A stretch of 64,000 nt of DNA from an uncultured Thiotrichaceae bacterium (GTDB lineage Bacteria; Pseudomonadota; Gammaproteobacteria; Thiotrichales; Thiotrichaceae). Shown piece by piece: positions 43,794 through 51,965 of this stretch (positions are counted from its first letter, which is position 1; each line of letters starts with the position of its first letter). Made by a program: the position numbers and the translations under genes. The stretch spans positions 1 through 64,000 of the forward strand of contig CALAMO010000045.1 in NCBI GenBank assembly GCA_937925855.1, given 5' to 3'. Below the pieces are notes generated by a model. It worked only from the letters and a program-made list of their open reading frames with translations. It ran no database searches and was not told the DNA's origin.

Positions 43794-45416
43794 TTATGCC
43801 AGCCAAGCGAACTCAGGCCATTCACAGCCACCGGCCTGTCCCAGCGGCACTTTAGGCATGCCCATAACATTCTTCGCAATACCATCATTGATATTGGAGA
43901 ACGCTGGAATCACCATGCCGCTATTATTATGGATCAGCGTCTGCATTTCACAGTACATTTCATGGCGTTTTGCTGGATCAAGCTCAGACAGCGACATCTT
44001 CAGCAACTCACCCATACGGTCATTATTCCAGTAGGTGTCATTCCACTTAGCACCGGGGCCAAACTGAATCGCCATCTGTGAGTTAGCCGTTGGGCGCATG
44101 TTCCAGGTCACCACGTTCAGCGGCTCCTTCATCCATACTGCACCCCAGTAGCCATCGGTCGGCACTTTCTTCAGCTGTAGGTCGAAGCCAATTTTAGCGG
44201 CGTTCGCCTGTGCCAACAGACAGGCATCTTCGATCCCAGATGTCACCGGCGCAACGAATAGTTCAGCACCATCGACACCCGCTTTCTTAAAGTGATGCTT
44301 GGCTTTATCGAGATCAAACATACGCTGTGGCAGCTCGGAACAGAAATCTGCGCCGTGTGCTGCTGAGATCGGCGTATCATTACCGATTGAGCCTTTGCCT
44401 TTCAGGATGCGCTTCACCACACGCTCGCGATCCATCAAATACTGCATACCCTTGACAAAGTCATTATTTTCGCCCGGCGCACTATTCTTTAGGCAGCAAA
44501 TACCCAGCTGCATCGCCGCCGGAATCGACGATAGGATCACATTGTCTGCGCCTTCAACCTGCCGGAATGCCTTGGGCTCAATCACAGTCGCAATCTGTAC
44601 ATCGCCCGCGATCAGTGCGTTAACCCGCGCCACCGGATCGGTTATCGCCGTAATCTCAATCGCATCCAGATTAGCGCCTTCACGCCAGTAATTTTCATTA
44701 CGCTTATGGACTGACTTCACGCCTGGCTCAAAAGATTCGGTCGTAAACGGACCGGTACCCATGCCGTCGCCTTTGCTGCCATTCTTCACGATTTTGTTCT
44801 GGAAAATCCCCAGCAAAACCGGCAGGTCAGCGTTCGGCGTGTTCATAACCGCCTTCACTTCGTGTGAACCAGTCTTTTCCCAGGCTTTAACCGAACTCAT
44901 CACCGCTTTAACCACCGACACTGAGTCATCACCCAGGTGGCGATTCATGCTGTACACCACATCATCCGCAGTAAAATCAGAACCGTCGTGGAACTTCACG
45001 CCCTTGCGCAGCTTAAATGTCCACTCCGTTGCGTCCGCATTCGCTGACCATTCGGTCGCTAGCTCTGGCTGTGGAGCCAGATCATCAGCGTGCTGGATCA
45101 GGCTGTTATAGACTGCACGCCCACGGGTATAATCAATCGTCGAGGTGAAGAGTGGGGGATCTTGTTTGTCATCTGGGCCGTGTAGATTAGAGGCGAAACG
45201 CAGCGTGCCGCCCTTCTTTGGCTCAGAAGCCATCGCCACCTTGGCGTCCAGCAATAAATGCTTAGCCGTCAGCAGTGACACCCCGGTCACCATTGACAGC
45301 TTCATCATTTCACGGCGCGTAATGCCTTTTTTAGCCAGTTTAACCGCCAGATCTTTATCCGATTGGGTTAAATCTTTGTAGCTTACCGCCGGGTGAGAAA
45401 GATTTGAGTCTTTCAT
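43794..45416 (-). CDS. Tat-exported oligopeptide-type ABC binding protein, no transporter genes adjacent
   Basis: A 540-residue SBP_bac_5 protein. The ATG at 45416 is chosen because GGAGGAG lies directly before it; an upstream ATG (45428) overlaps that site. A twin-arginine signal reads TRREMMKLSMVTGVSLL near residue 35, after an unusual polar N-region. The mature part has GGTLRFASNLHGPDDKQDPP, FKLRKGVKFHDGSDFTADDVVYS and ALIAGDVQIATV, typical of family 5. A terminator follows. No permease or ATPase is near, so it may be an orphan that serves a transporter elsewhere. Ligand unknown. Confidence 0.87.
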   Translation of the reverse strand: MKDSNLSHPAVSYKDLTQSDKDLAVKLAKKGITRREMMKLSMVTGVSLLTAKHLLLDAKVAMASEPKKGGTLRFASNLHGPDDKQDPPLFTSTIDYTRGRAVYNSLIQHADDLAPQPELATEWSANADATEWTFKLRKGVKFHDGSDFTADDVVYSMNRHLGDDSVSVVKAVMSSVKAWEKTGSHEVKAVMNTPNADLPVLLGIFQNKIVKNGSKGDGMGTGPFTTESFEPGVKSVHKRNENYWREGANLDAIEITAITDPVARVNALIAGDVQIATVIEPKAFRQVEGADNVILSSIPAAMQLGICCLKNSAPGENNDFVKGMQYLMDRERVVKRILKGKGSIGNDTPISAAHGADFCSELPQRMFDLDKAKHHFKKAGVDGAELFVAPVTSGIEDACLLAQANAAKIGFDLQLKKVPTDGYWGAVWMKEPLNVVTWNMRPTANSQMAIQFGPGAKWNDTYWNNDRMGELLKMSLSELDPAKRHEMYCEMQTLIHNNSGMVIPAFSNINDGIAKNVMGMPKVPLGQAGGCEWPEFAWLA

Positions 45417-45651
45417 GAACTCCTCCATTTATTAATAAAGCACCTGAATCCTAACATAATAAGTGGAAGATATGCGGCATTCACTGCCACAAATTAAGGG
45501 TTAAGTGGAATGCTCGATAATCCTGGACTAGCTTATGCATTGCCTCGTGTCAATCCGGGGTGGTTTCTGCGGTCAATGTGTGAACTGTATTTTGCTGGTA
45601 GATCAATGCTCTCTTCTTATAAGCTGTCGCTAGAGCGATTTAACATTACCA

Positions 45652-46272
45652 TCAATTGGTTGTCACACCATAACGGTCGATTTCTTCTGGCGTCATATAA
45701 TGAATAGCTTCCGGTGCAGCGGCTGATAGTGTGAACCAATAAAATTCAAGTGGGATGCCCATCTCAGTGTAATAATCGAGATACTGCTTATGATCCGTAT
45801 GATCCGTTGGATAGCTTGATCCCGCCTTACCATCACCGTCGGCCCATGAATGGACGCCCACTTTTGCCCCCTCATCGAGGGTTCTCATCACGCCTGCAAG
45901 ATAGAAATCAACACCGCCAGAAGCAATATGACCCATAGCCGGAACGTGAGTACTGATAGCACGCGCACGAATAATCCTAGCGGCTACCAAGTTAGCTTCA
46001 TCATCTGCAGATCCCGGTACTTCAAGCATTTCAATGGTTTTAACAGCGGGGTTATTACTGAGCATAGTGTCCAGGGTGTTTTTAAGCGTGGCATCAATCG
46101 TGCCCTTCATAATGGCTTTTTCACCCTCTACCGTGAAACTGACCGGGGTGTAAGTATCATGGCTACCGGTATCAATGCCAATGTTACTCGTACCGCCACC
46201 ACCGCAAGCAGATAGAAAAATTAACAGGGCAAGGCTGAAGGCTAAGGATCGTAACACACGTATTTCTCGCAA
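45652..46272 (-). CDS. Lipoprotein with ClpP-like fold
   Basis: A 206-residue protein with a lipobox LSAC (C23). It has a ClpP/crotonase-type segment like the COG3904 predicted periplasmic proteins: VAARIIRARAISTHVPAMG, then HIASGGVDFYLAGVMR (candidate nucleophile S118), and GAKVGVHSWADG with the catalytic-site His. No clear serine-protease triad can be proved. Possible role in envelope proteolysis. It stands between the DmdA-like gene and the orphan binding protein, and is separate from both. Confidence 0.7.
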   Translation of the reverse strand: MREIRVLRSLAFSLALLIFLSACGGGGTSNIGIDTGSHDTYTPVSFTVEGEKAIMKGTIDATLKNTLDTMLSNNPAVKTIEMLEVPGSADDEANLVAARIIRARAISTHVPAMGHIASGGVDFYLAGVMRTLDEGAKVGVHSWADGDGKAGSSYPTDHTDHKQYLDYYTEMGIPLEFYWFTLSAAAPEAIHYMTPEEIDRYGVTTN

Positions 46273-46364
46273 TTAATTGATAAAAAAATGTACCTGCACA
46301 GCAATTTGCTAGATCATAGCAGCGCTGGGCAGAATACCCTATAGATCTCCGACCATGCGCGCGT

Positions 46365-47504
46365 TTACGCCGTTGTGATTTGCTTTTTCGGGTCGTAAAA
46401 GGGCCGCTCGACCACTGTGGCTGTTTGTGAGCCACCCGGCATGCTGATTTCGACCTGTGTACCCAGCGCAGCATAATCAGTGGCCACCATCGCCAGCGCA
46501 ATATTTTCCTCAAGGCGTGGCGAGTAGACCGCAGACGTGACTTTGCCGATGAGCGTGCCGTCTTTGCTGATCGGCCAGAACGTCGTATTTGGCCCTGTTA
46601 ACGGCGCAGATTCGATGAGCAGGCCTACCTGCTGGCGACTAACGCCGCTGTCACGAATACGACGCAGAGCGGCTTTGCCGATAAAATCAGCTTTCATGTC
46701 AGGATTGATCAGACGATCCAGACCCAGCTCATAGGGGTTGGTGTCTGCATCAGCATCAGCATGATAGGACAGCATCCCGCCTTCAATCCTTCTGATGGAG
46801 GAGGTGTGGCCCGGCTTTAAGCCCAAGGGCGCACCGACAGCCATGATCTTCTCCCATAGCGCATCGCCCAGCGAACCATCGCGCAGGTAAAGCTCGTAAC
46901 CCAACTCGCTTGACCAGCCGGTACGCGAGACGATTAACGGAATACCATCCAGCTCAACCTCACGCAGCCAGTAATAGCGTAAGTCCATGATGGCATCACC
47001 CAATAAGGCCTGCATGACCTGACCCGATTTGGGGCCTTGTAATTGCAGCGGCGAAACGTCCGGCTCACGAATCGTGACCGCCATACCGGAATGCACAGCC
47101 ACACCTTGCGCCCACAGCAAAATATCGCTGTCCGCTAATGAAATCCAGTAATGATTTTCCGCTAAGCGCAGCAGAATAGGGTCATTCAGTATGCCGCCGT
47201 CCGCATTGGTGATCAGGATGTATTTACACTGCCCCACCGCCATTGCTGAAAGATCGCGGGCGGTCAGCATCTGGGTGAACTTTGCCGCATCTGGCCCGGT
47301 GATTTCTACCTGCCGCTCCACCGCCACATCACATAAAATCGCGTCATTGACGAGGTTCCAAAAATTTTGTTCGGGGTCACCAAAATCACGCGGAATATAC
47401 ATGTGGTTGTAGACTGAAAACGCCTGCGCGCCCCAGCGTACGGTCGCATTAAAATAAGGGGATTTACGGATTTGTGTGCCGAAGCCAAAGTCTTCTGCTT
47501 GCAT
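46365..47504 (-). CDS. GcvT-family aminomethyltransferase, DMSP demethylase (DmdA)-like
   Basis: A 379-residue tetrahydrofolate-dependent methyltransferase-fold protein. The pattern FSVYNHMYIPRDFGD, CDVAVERQVEITGPDAAKF, TNADGGILNDPILLRLAENHYWISLADSDILLW and EPDVSPLQLQGPKSG follows DmdA closely, as does RRIEGGMLSYHADA. DmdA removes a methyl group from dimethylsulfoniopropionate to tetrahydrofolate. Non-DmdA relatives of similar layout demethylate glycine betaine or dimethylglycine, so the function is open. AGAGGTGA precedes the ATG. The Lrp-type regulator gene is immediately upstream, in the same direction. Confidence 0.78.
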   Translation of the reverse strand: MQAEDFGFGTQIRKSPYFNATVRWGAQAFSVYNHMYIPRDFGDPEQNFWNLVNDAILCDVAVERQVEITGPDAAKFTQMLTARDLSAMAVGQCKYILITNADGGILNDPILLRLAENHYWISLADSDILLWAQGVAVHSGMAVTIREPDVSPLQLQGPKSGQVMQALLGDAIMDLRYYWLREVELDGIPLIVSRTGWSSELGYELYLRDGSLGDALWEKIMAVGAPLGLKPGHTSSIRRIEGGMLSYHADADADTNPYELGLDRLINPDMKADFIGKAALRRIRDSGVSRQQVGLLIESAPLTGPNTTFWPISKDGTLIGKVTSAVYSPRLEENIALAMVATDYAALGTQVEISMPGGSQTATVVERPFYDPKKQITTA

Positions 47505-47649
47505 TAATGTTCACCTCTGGAAAGCTGCCCTACCACTCGATGTGAATGAGTGGATTAGGAAAATAGTAGCACTGCGGGTAAAAAAATTCGGGCCAAAAAA
47601 CTGCCGATGACAGACTGGCCGGACTGTTTTTATAAGCCTAGCAGACCGT

Positions 47650-48150
47650 TTAGTCTAAGCCGTTTTTCGCGTCTGCCATCAGCTTATTCAGGTTGGGCTG
47701 AGCAGACTTAATTTGCCGCGTGACGATATAAGTCATATAGCGATCAATATTAAGTTCAGCGTTTAGCAGTGACTCCATGAGCTGCTGAAAATCGGCTAAG
47801 CGGGCGCAGTAAACTTTCAGCACATAGTCCATGCCGCCGCCTGTGGCTATGCATTCTGTGATCTCATCTATGCGCTGGATATGCCCCTCAAAGCGATCAA
47901 AATCCGTTTTGCGGTGGCTGCTCAGCGCAACCGTAACCATCACCTGGGTGAAATCACCGATTAGCCCTAGCGCAATGTCAGCATGATAAGCACGAATAAA
48001 ACCGGCTGCCTTGAGCTTCGTCAGGCGCGCCCAGCAGGCAGTGGGTGACAAAGCAACCTGTTCAGAGAGTTTGGTTTTACCCAGCTGGCCGTGCCTTTGA
48101 AGCGCACTGAGGATTCGAATATCTATGGGGTCAAGGCCGGTGTTTTTCAT
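47650..48150 (-). CDS. Lrp/AsnC family transcriptional regulator
   Basis: A 166-residue regulator. The N-terminal HTH is LDPIDIRILSALQRHGQLGKTKL then SEQVALSPTACWARLTKLKAAGFI. The C-terminal RAM/ACT-like effector domain follows, with DRFEGHIQRIDEITECIATGGGMDYVLKVYC. These proteins sense amino acids. It is 145 nt upstream of the DmdA-like gene, which it may regulate. Confidence 0.9.
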   Translation of the reverse strand: MKNTGLDPIDIRILSALQRHGQLGKTKLSEQVALSPTACWARLTKLKAAGFIRAYHADIALGLIGDFTQVMVTVALSSHRKTDFDRFEGHIQRIDEITECIATGGGMDYVLKVYCARLADFQQLMESLLNAELNIDRYMTYIVTRQIKSAQPNLNKLMADAKNGLD

Positions 48151-48321
48151 GGGCGAGCTGCTTATCTGAAATCAAGATAATTATGGCACATGAGACCTGA
48201 CATGCTGTATACCCGTTTAGCGTAGATGCACTTGATACAAAGTAGATGAACATAGACGAGAAAACGCCTGAAGTCCTTGTCAGGATCTGTAGATTAACTG
48301 AGGGGATATTAGAACAAGAAA

Positions 48322-48408
48322 TGGTGCCCGGGGCCGGACTCGAACCGGCACGTTCTTACGAACGAGAGATTTTAAGTCTCTTGCGTCTACCAATTTCGCC
48401 ACCCGGGC
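48322..48408 (-). tRNA. tRNA-Leu (anticodon TAA)
   Basis: On the minus strand the sequence begins GCCCGGG and ends CCCGGGCACCA with an encoded CCA. The anticodon arm GAGACTTAAAATCTC shows anticodon TAA. A long variable arm (TCGTTCGTAAGAACG) confirms a class II tRNA. Total length 87 nt including CCA. Confidence 0.95.
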
Positions 48409-48443
48409 ATACGCATTATTTTGCATCAGCCTTCATGTAATGT

Positions 48444-48518
48444 TGGAGCGGGAAACGAGATTTGAACTCGCGACCCCAACCTTGGCAAGGTTGTGCTCTA
48501 CCACTGAGCTATTCCCGC
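48444..48518 (-). tRNA. tRNA-Gly (anticodon GCC), copy 1
   Basis: Minus strand starts GCGGGAAT and ends with CCCGCTCCA. The anticodon stem-loop CAACC-TTGCCAA-GGTTG gives GCC. It is 75 nt with encoded CCA and identical to copy 2. It is transcribed after copy 2 and before tRNA-Leu on the same strand. Confidence 0.95.
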
Positions 48519-48540
48519 ATGAAAGCCAACTGGCTAAATA

Positions 48541-48572
48541 TAAAAAAGCTCCTGTCTGAGGAGCTTTTTAAA
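48541..48572 (-). terminator. Intrinsic terminator between the two tRNA-Gly genes
   Basis: AAAAAGCTCCT pairs with AGGAGCTTTTT around a GTCTG loop. On the minus strand the stem is followed by a T6 run. It would terminate transcription leaving copy 2 of tRNA-Gly, before copy 1 and tRNA-Leu. Confidence 0.75.
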
Positions 48573-48575
48573 ATC

Positions 48576-48650
48576 TGGAGCGGGAAACGAGATTTGAACT
48601 CGCGACCCCAACCTTGGCAAGGTTGTGCTCTACCACTGAGCTATTCCCGC
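48576..48650 (-). tRNA. tRNA-Gly (anticodon GCC), copy 2
   Basis: Identical 75-nt copy of the tRNA-Gly at 48444-48518, with encoded CCA and GCC anticodon. It is first in the minus-strand order and has a good promoter just upstream. Confidence 0.95.
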
Positions 48651-48664
48651 TGAACAGGCTGCGA

Positions 48665-48693
48665 ATATTAATAGGCAGCTGATTAAGTGTCAA
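48665..48693 (-). promoter_or_regulatory. Strong sigma-70 promoter for the tRNA cluster
   Basis: On the minus strand TTGACA (48688-48693) is followed after exactly 17 nt by TAATAT (48665-48670), ending 14 nt before the tRNA-Gly copy 2 start. A near-consensus arrangement typical of stable-RNA promoters. Confidence 0.8.
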
Positions 48694-48776
48694 GCAAAAT
48701 TAAGGTGGGATGCCTTGCAAAAACACCCCACCCCGATCAGTGCGATAATATGCAACGCTAACGGCCTAGACCGTCA

Positions 48777-49517
48777 TCATTTCGCCGCATGACCATCCGC
48801 TGAACTCAGCATCTGCACCAGCTGCTCAGCCGGACGAAAGCCTGGAATTAAGGTGCCATCTTCCGTCACCAGCGCCGGTGTGCCGCTGACGCCAACTTTC
48901 TGGCCCAGCGCGAAGTGACTCGCCACCGGATTGTCACACGCTTTATCCTCTAAACGTTCGCCGCTCTTTGAGCGCGTCATCGCGTCCTGCTGATCCTCAG
49001 CGCACCAGATATTAACCATCTGCTGATAGCTGCCAGAACCCACACCCGCCCGCGGATAAGCCAGATACTGAACGGTCACGCCCTGCTCATTCAGCGCCGC
49101 CACCTCATTATGCAACTTGCTACAAAAAGGACAGGTCACATCAGTAAACACCGATAAGACATGCTTTTCCTCGCCCTTAGCCTTAAACGATACCGTATTG
49201 GACGCATCCATCGCGGCCATTTCTGTTTTACGCGCGCCAGTGCGCGACGTTTCCGACAGATTAGTGCGCGTACTGCCATCGATCATATCGCCACTGAAGA
49301 AATAACGACCGTCTTTACTGACATAAATCAGCTCCATCCCAAAGACCGCTTCGTAAATCCCTTCGACTGGTGTCTTATTAATCGACTCCGGCAAACCACC
49401 AAACAACGGCCTCAATTTCTCGCCCAGCGCTTTCATGTTCGCGTCATCGTCAGCAGATGCGATACCCGTCAGGAACATACCACTCGCAAACAGGCCCAAT
49501 AATAGTTTCTTATACAT
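48777..49517 (-). CDS. dsbC: Thiol:disulfide interchange protein DsbC
   Basis: A 246-residue periplasmic disulfide isomerase. Residues 1-22 form a Sec signal. The N-terminal dimerisation part precedes a thioredoxin domain with FTDVTCPFCSKLHNEV (CPFC here versus CGYC in E. coli). The cis-Pro segment is VSGTPALVTEDGTLIPG. A second Cys pair (C in IWCAEDQQ and KACDNP) matches DsbC. It lies downstream of xerD as in many gammaproteobacteria. Confidence 0.92.
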   Translation of the reverse strand: MYKKLLLGLFASGMFLTGIASADDDANMKALGEKLRPLFGGLPESINKTPVEGIYEAVFGMELIYVSKDGRYFFSGDMIDGSTRTNLSETSRTGARKTEMAAMDASNTVSFKAKGEEKHVLSVFTDVTCPFCSKLHNEVAALNEQGVTVQYLAYPRAGVGSGSYQQMVNIWCAEDQQDAMTRSKSGERLEDKACDNPVASHFALGQKVGVSGTPALVTEDGTLIPGFRPAEQLVQMLSSADGHAAK

Positions 49518-49655
49518 AGATTATTCCAATCATTATTTTAGTTGCAAAATAGCCGCTGGCTAACAGTAAAGATAAAATTAACACAGCGCAGTAGCGCACA
49601 CGAGTTAACATCCTGTAACAATTGAGCAGCATCCCTGTCCCCAATACCCTCAAGC

Positions 49656-50603
49656 TTAGCCACGCGGGTGGTGCTGCTGGTGTAAAGTCTGCAAGCGCGC
49701 CTGCGCCACATGGGTATATATCTGGGTAGTCGATAAATCGCTGTGTCCAAGCAGCATCTGCACCACGCGCAGGTCCGCCCCGTGATTTAACAGGTGCGTC
49801 GCAAACGCATGACGCAGCGTATGCGGCGAAATCTTTTTAACAATGCCTGCAGCCTGGGCATGGCGCTTAATCAAATACCAAAAGGCTTGTCGAGTCATCC
49901 CCTTACCCCGATGAGTCACAAACACCTCATCGCACGCCGCTTTACCCTGCATCAACGCCGGACGCGCCAGCGCCAAATACTGCTGAATCCAATCCAGCGC
50001 ATCTTCACCCATCGGCACCAGCCGTTCTTTACCGCCCTTCCCGGTAATGCGCACAATCCCCTGTTGCAGCCCCAGCTGGCCGATTTTAACGCCGGTCAAT
50101 TCAGAGACGCGCAGGCCAGTGGCATACAGCAGCTCAAGCATGGCACGATCACGCAAACCAAGAGCTGAATCCGTGTCCGGCTCCGCCAACAGCTGCTCAA
50201 CCTCCTGCTCGGCTAAGGACTGCGGCAGCAGACGTCCTTGATGCGGCGCAGCAATCAGCGCAGTGGGGTCAACCGGTAACACGCCTTCATGCAGCAAGTA
50301 CTGGTAAAAACGCCGCATACTCGACAACAGACGAGCGGCACTGGCGGGCTTAGTCCCGGCCTGATAACGTGCTCCCATATACGCTAGTAAGTGGGTTTTA
50401 TCGGCCTGTTGCAACGCAATCTCCCTGGTGTTTAGCCAAATACACAACGCGCGCAAATCACGCTCATAAGCCGCCAGCGTATTCTGCGCCAACCCACGCT
50501 CCGTCCAGGCGGCATCAAGAAAGCGTTCGATCAACGCGCACTGTGCACAGTCAGCAGCATTGATTATTTTTCTTGCAGAAGGGGATTTTTTCTTCATTTT
50601 CAT
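49656..50603 (-). CDS. xerD: Tyrosine recombinase XerD
   Basis: About 315 residues from the ATG at 50603 (an in-frame ATG at 50633 or further upstream would extend the N-terminus and cannot be excluded). It resolves chromosome dimers at dif with XerC. The SAM-like core-binding domain is followed by the catalytic domain: R in ATGLRVSEL, HxLR in SPHTLRHAFATHLL, H and nucleophile Y in LLGHSDLSTTQIYTHV. The C-terminus LHQQHHPRG matches E. coli XerD almost exactly. It is divergent from the gene at 50670. Confidence 0.93.
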   Translation of the reverse strand: MKMKKKSPSARKIINAADCAQCALIERFLDAAWTERGLAQNTLAAYERDLRALCIWLNTREIALQQADKTHLLAYMGARYQAGTKPASAARLLSSMRRFYQYLLHEGVLPVDPTALIAAPHQGRLLPQSLAEQEVEQLLAEPDTDSALGLRDRAMLELLYATGLRVSELTGVKIGQLGLQQGIVRITGKGGKERLVPMGEDALDWIQQYLALARPALMQGKAACDEVFVTHRGKGMTRQAFWYLIKRHAQAAGIVKKISPHTLRHAFATHLLNHGADLRVVQMLLGHSDLSTTQIYTHVAQARLQTLHQQHHPRG

Positions 50604-50669
50604 TGTCTTATTGGATTCACAGGACGGTTCCATGTTAAGTTCAAATGGGCAATATAAAAGGCGGTATCC

Positions 50670-51932
50670 ATGCAAAATTTTGTTGACTATTACAGCAACT
50701 TCTTTGCTCGGCGTTTATTCCGGCAGGCACGCACCAATGACGCCACAGAACAAAGCAGCGCGGAAACGGCTGAAATAACGCTGATCCCAGCGCAAGACCA
50801 AAGCACTGAACTACTGGATTATGCCATCTTTTTTAATGAGGGCTGCGGCTATCACTCCGCCGCAGAAACCCAGGGGCAAGACGCTGCTTATTTGCGCCGC
50901 TGGTTGACTTTCTACCAACCTGATACCCAAAGGTTACCCCAGCATGCCCATATCAGTCGACTGGAGACGCTAAAACACGAACTATACCAACATCATGCCA
51001 GCCTCAATTCACCGCTGCTAGCGGGCCTACTGCTCTGCCTATTCATTGCCGCCTTGCTGAGCCTGAAAAACCTTTGGCTTTTACTGGTACCACTGGCGCT
51101 GTTTGGTCTGATCTGGTCGCACACCTATCCCGCGCTGAGTGCGAACGCACAACACCTACAACACACCGAGCAATTGCTGAACGAACAGCGCCAACTACTG
51201 GCCGAACTCAAGGGACAGGCCAAGCAGATGAAATCAGTGGAAACGCTGCATACGCTGCGGGCGAACTACACCCACTGCCTAGAGAATTTTTTGCGCGGTA
51301 GCATTGAAGAGATCCTACCTAAGCTAAGCCCGCTGGACATGAGTGAACAGATTAATGCGGGCACAATGCAGCTTTATGCGCTGGAAAGCCGAGGCATTCT
51401 GCAAATCCCAAATATCTTCCAGCAGCATGCAGAAAAGCTGCTTTCACTCGATACGCTGATTCATAAAACCGGCCAGGGTTGGTGTGCGGTGCAACCCTAT
51501 GAAGAACTGCGTGGCCTGACGCGCCTGCACTACTTCTACGGCATTATCCGTCTCGAACAGGGCGCTATTATCTGTAGCGCCTTCTACGACTGGGTCGGAA
51601 ACCAACTATACGACGAACAGCACGACTACTGTAGCTATCAGAATATGACCCATATCCGCCACTTTGAAACCGCCTTCCCGACGGAAAATCAACTGGCGGA
51701 TGAACTGCCCGATGCGATCTATCAGCTGCATTTTGGCGAGCCCGTCGACGTGGTCGCCCTCAGCGTGCGCAGCGGCGAGCATTATTACTGCGCGCTACCG
51801 GCGCGCCAGCCCACCCGCAAAACCACGCTGAGTAATCTGCCGGATACACTGCTGTGTCGGCACTTACGCCATGACCGCAGCAGCCTAATTGCCGATCTGA
51901 ATCAGCATATCGAGCAGCAACAGTCGTCTTAG
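50670..51932 (+). CDS. Hypothetical membrane protein with coiled coil
   Basis: A 420-residue protein I do not recognise. AAGGCGG precedes the ATG. Two adjacent hydrophobic segments lie at about 113-150 (LLAGLLLCLFIAALLSL and LLVPLALFGLIWS). A coiled-coil-like charged helix follows (about 165-205: LNEQRQLLAELKGQAKQMKS). The C-terminal half is soluble and mixed alpha/beta. It is divergent from xerD and lies convergent with tex. Codon use is like its neighbours, so it looks like a real gene. Confidence 0.7.
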   Translation: MQNFVDYYSNFFARRLFRQARTNDATEQSSAETAEITLIPAQDQSTELLDYAIFFNEGCGYHSAAETQGQDAAYLRRWLTFYQPDTQRLPQHAHISRLETLKHELYQHHASLNSPLLAGLLLCLFIAALLSLKNLWLLLVPLALFGLIWSHTYPALSANAQHLQHTEQLLNEQRQLLAELKGQAKQMKSVETLHTLRANYTHCLENFLRGSIEEILPKLSPLDMSEQINAGTMQLYALESRGILQIPNIFQQHAEKLLSLDTLIHKTGQGWCAVQPYEELRGLTRLHYFYGIIRLEQGAIICSAFYDWVGNQLYDEQHDYCSYQNMTHIRHFETAFPTENQLADELPDAIYQLHFGEPVDVVALSVRSGEHYYCALPARQPTRKTTLSNLPDTLLCRHLRHDRSSLIADLNQHIEQQQSS

Positions 51933-51965
51933 CGCCGTGAGCCGCTCAGGCGATAGTCGCTCCCG

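Noticed and set aside
49656-50603. Integrase of a mobile element instead of XerD
   Set aside because: Size, C-terminal HQQHHPRG and the neighbouring dsbC all point to chromosomal XerD, and no attachment sites or cargo genes are seen.
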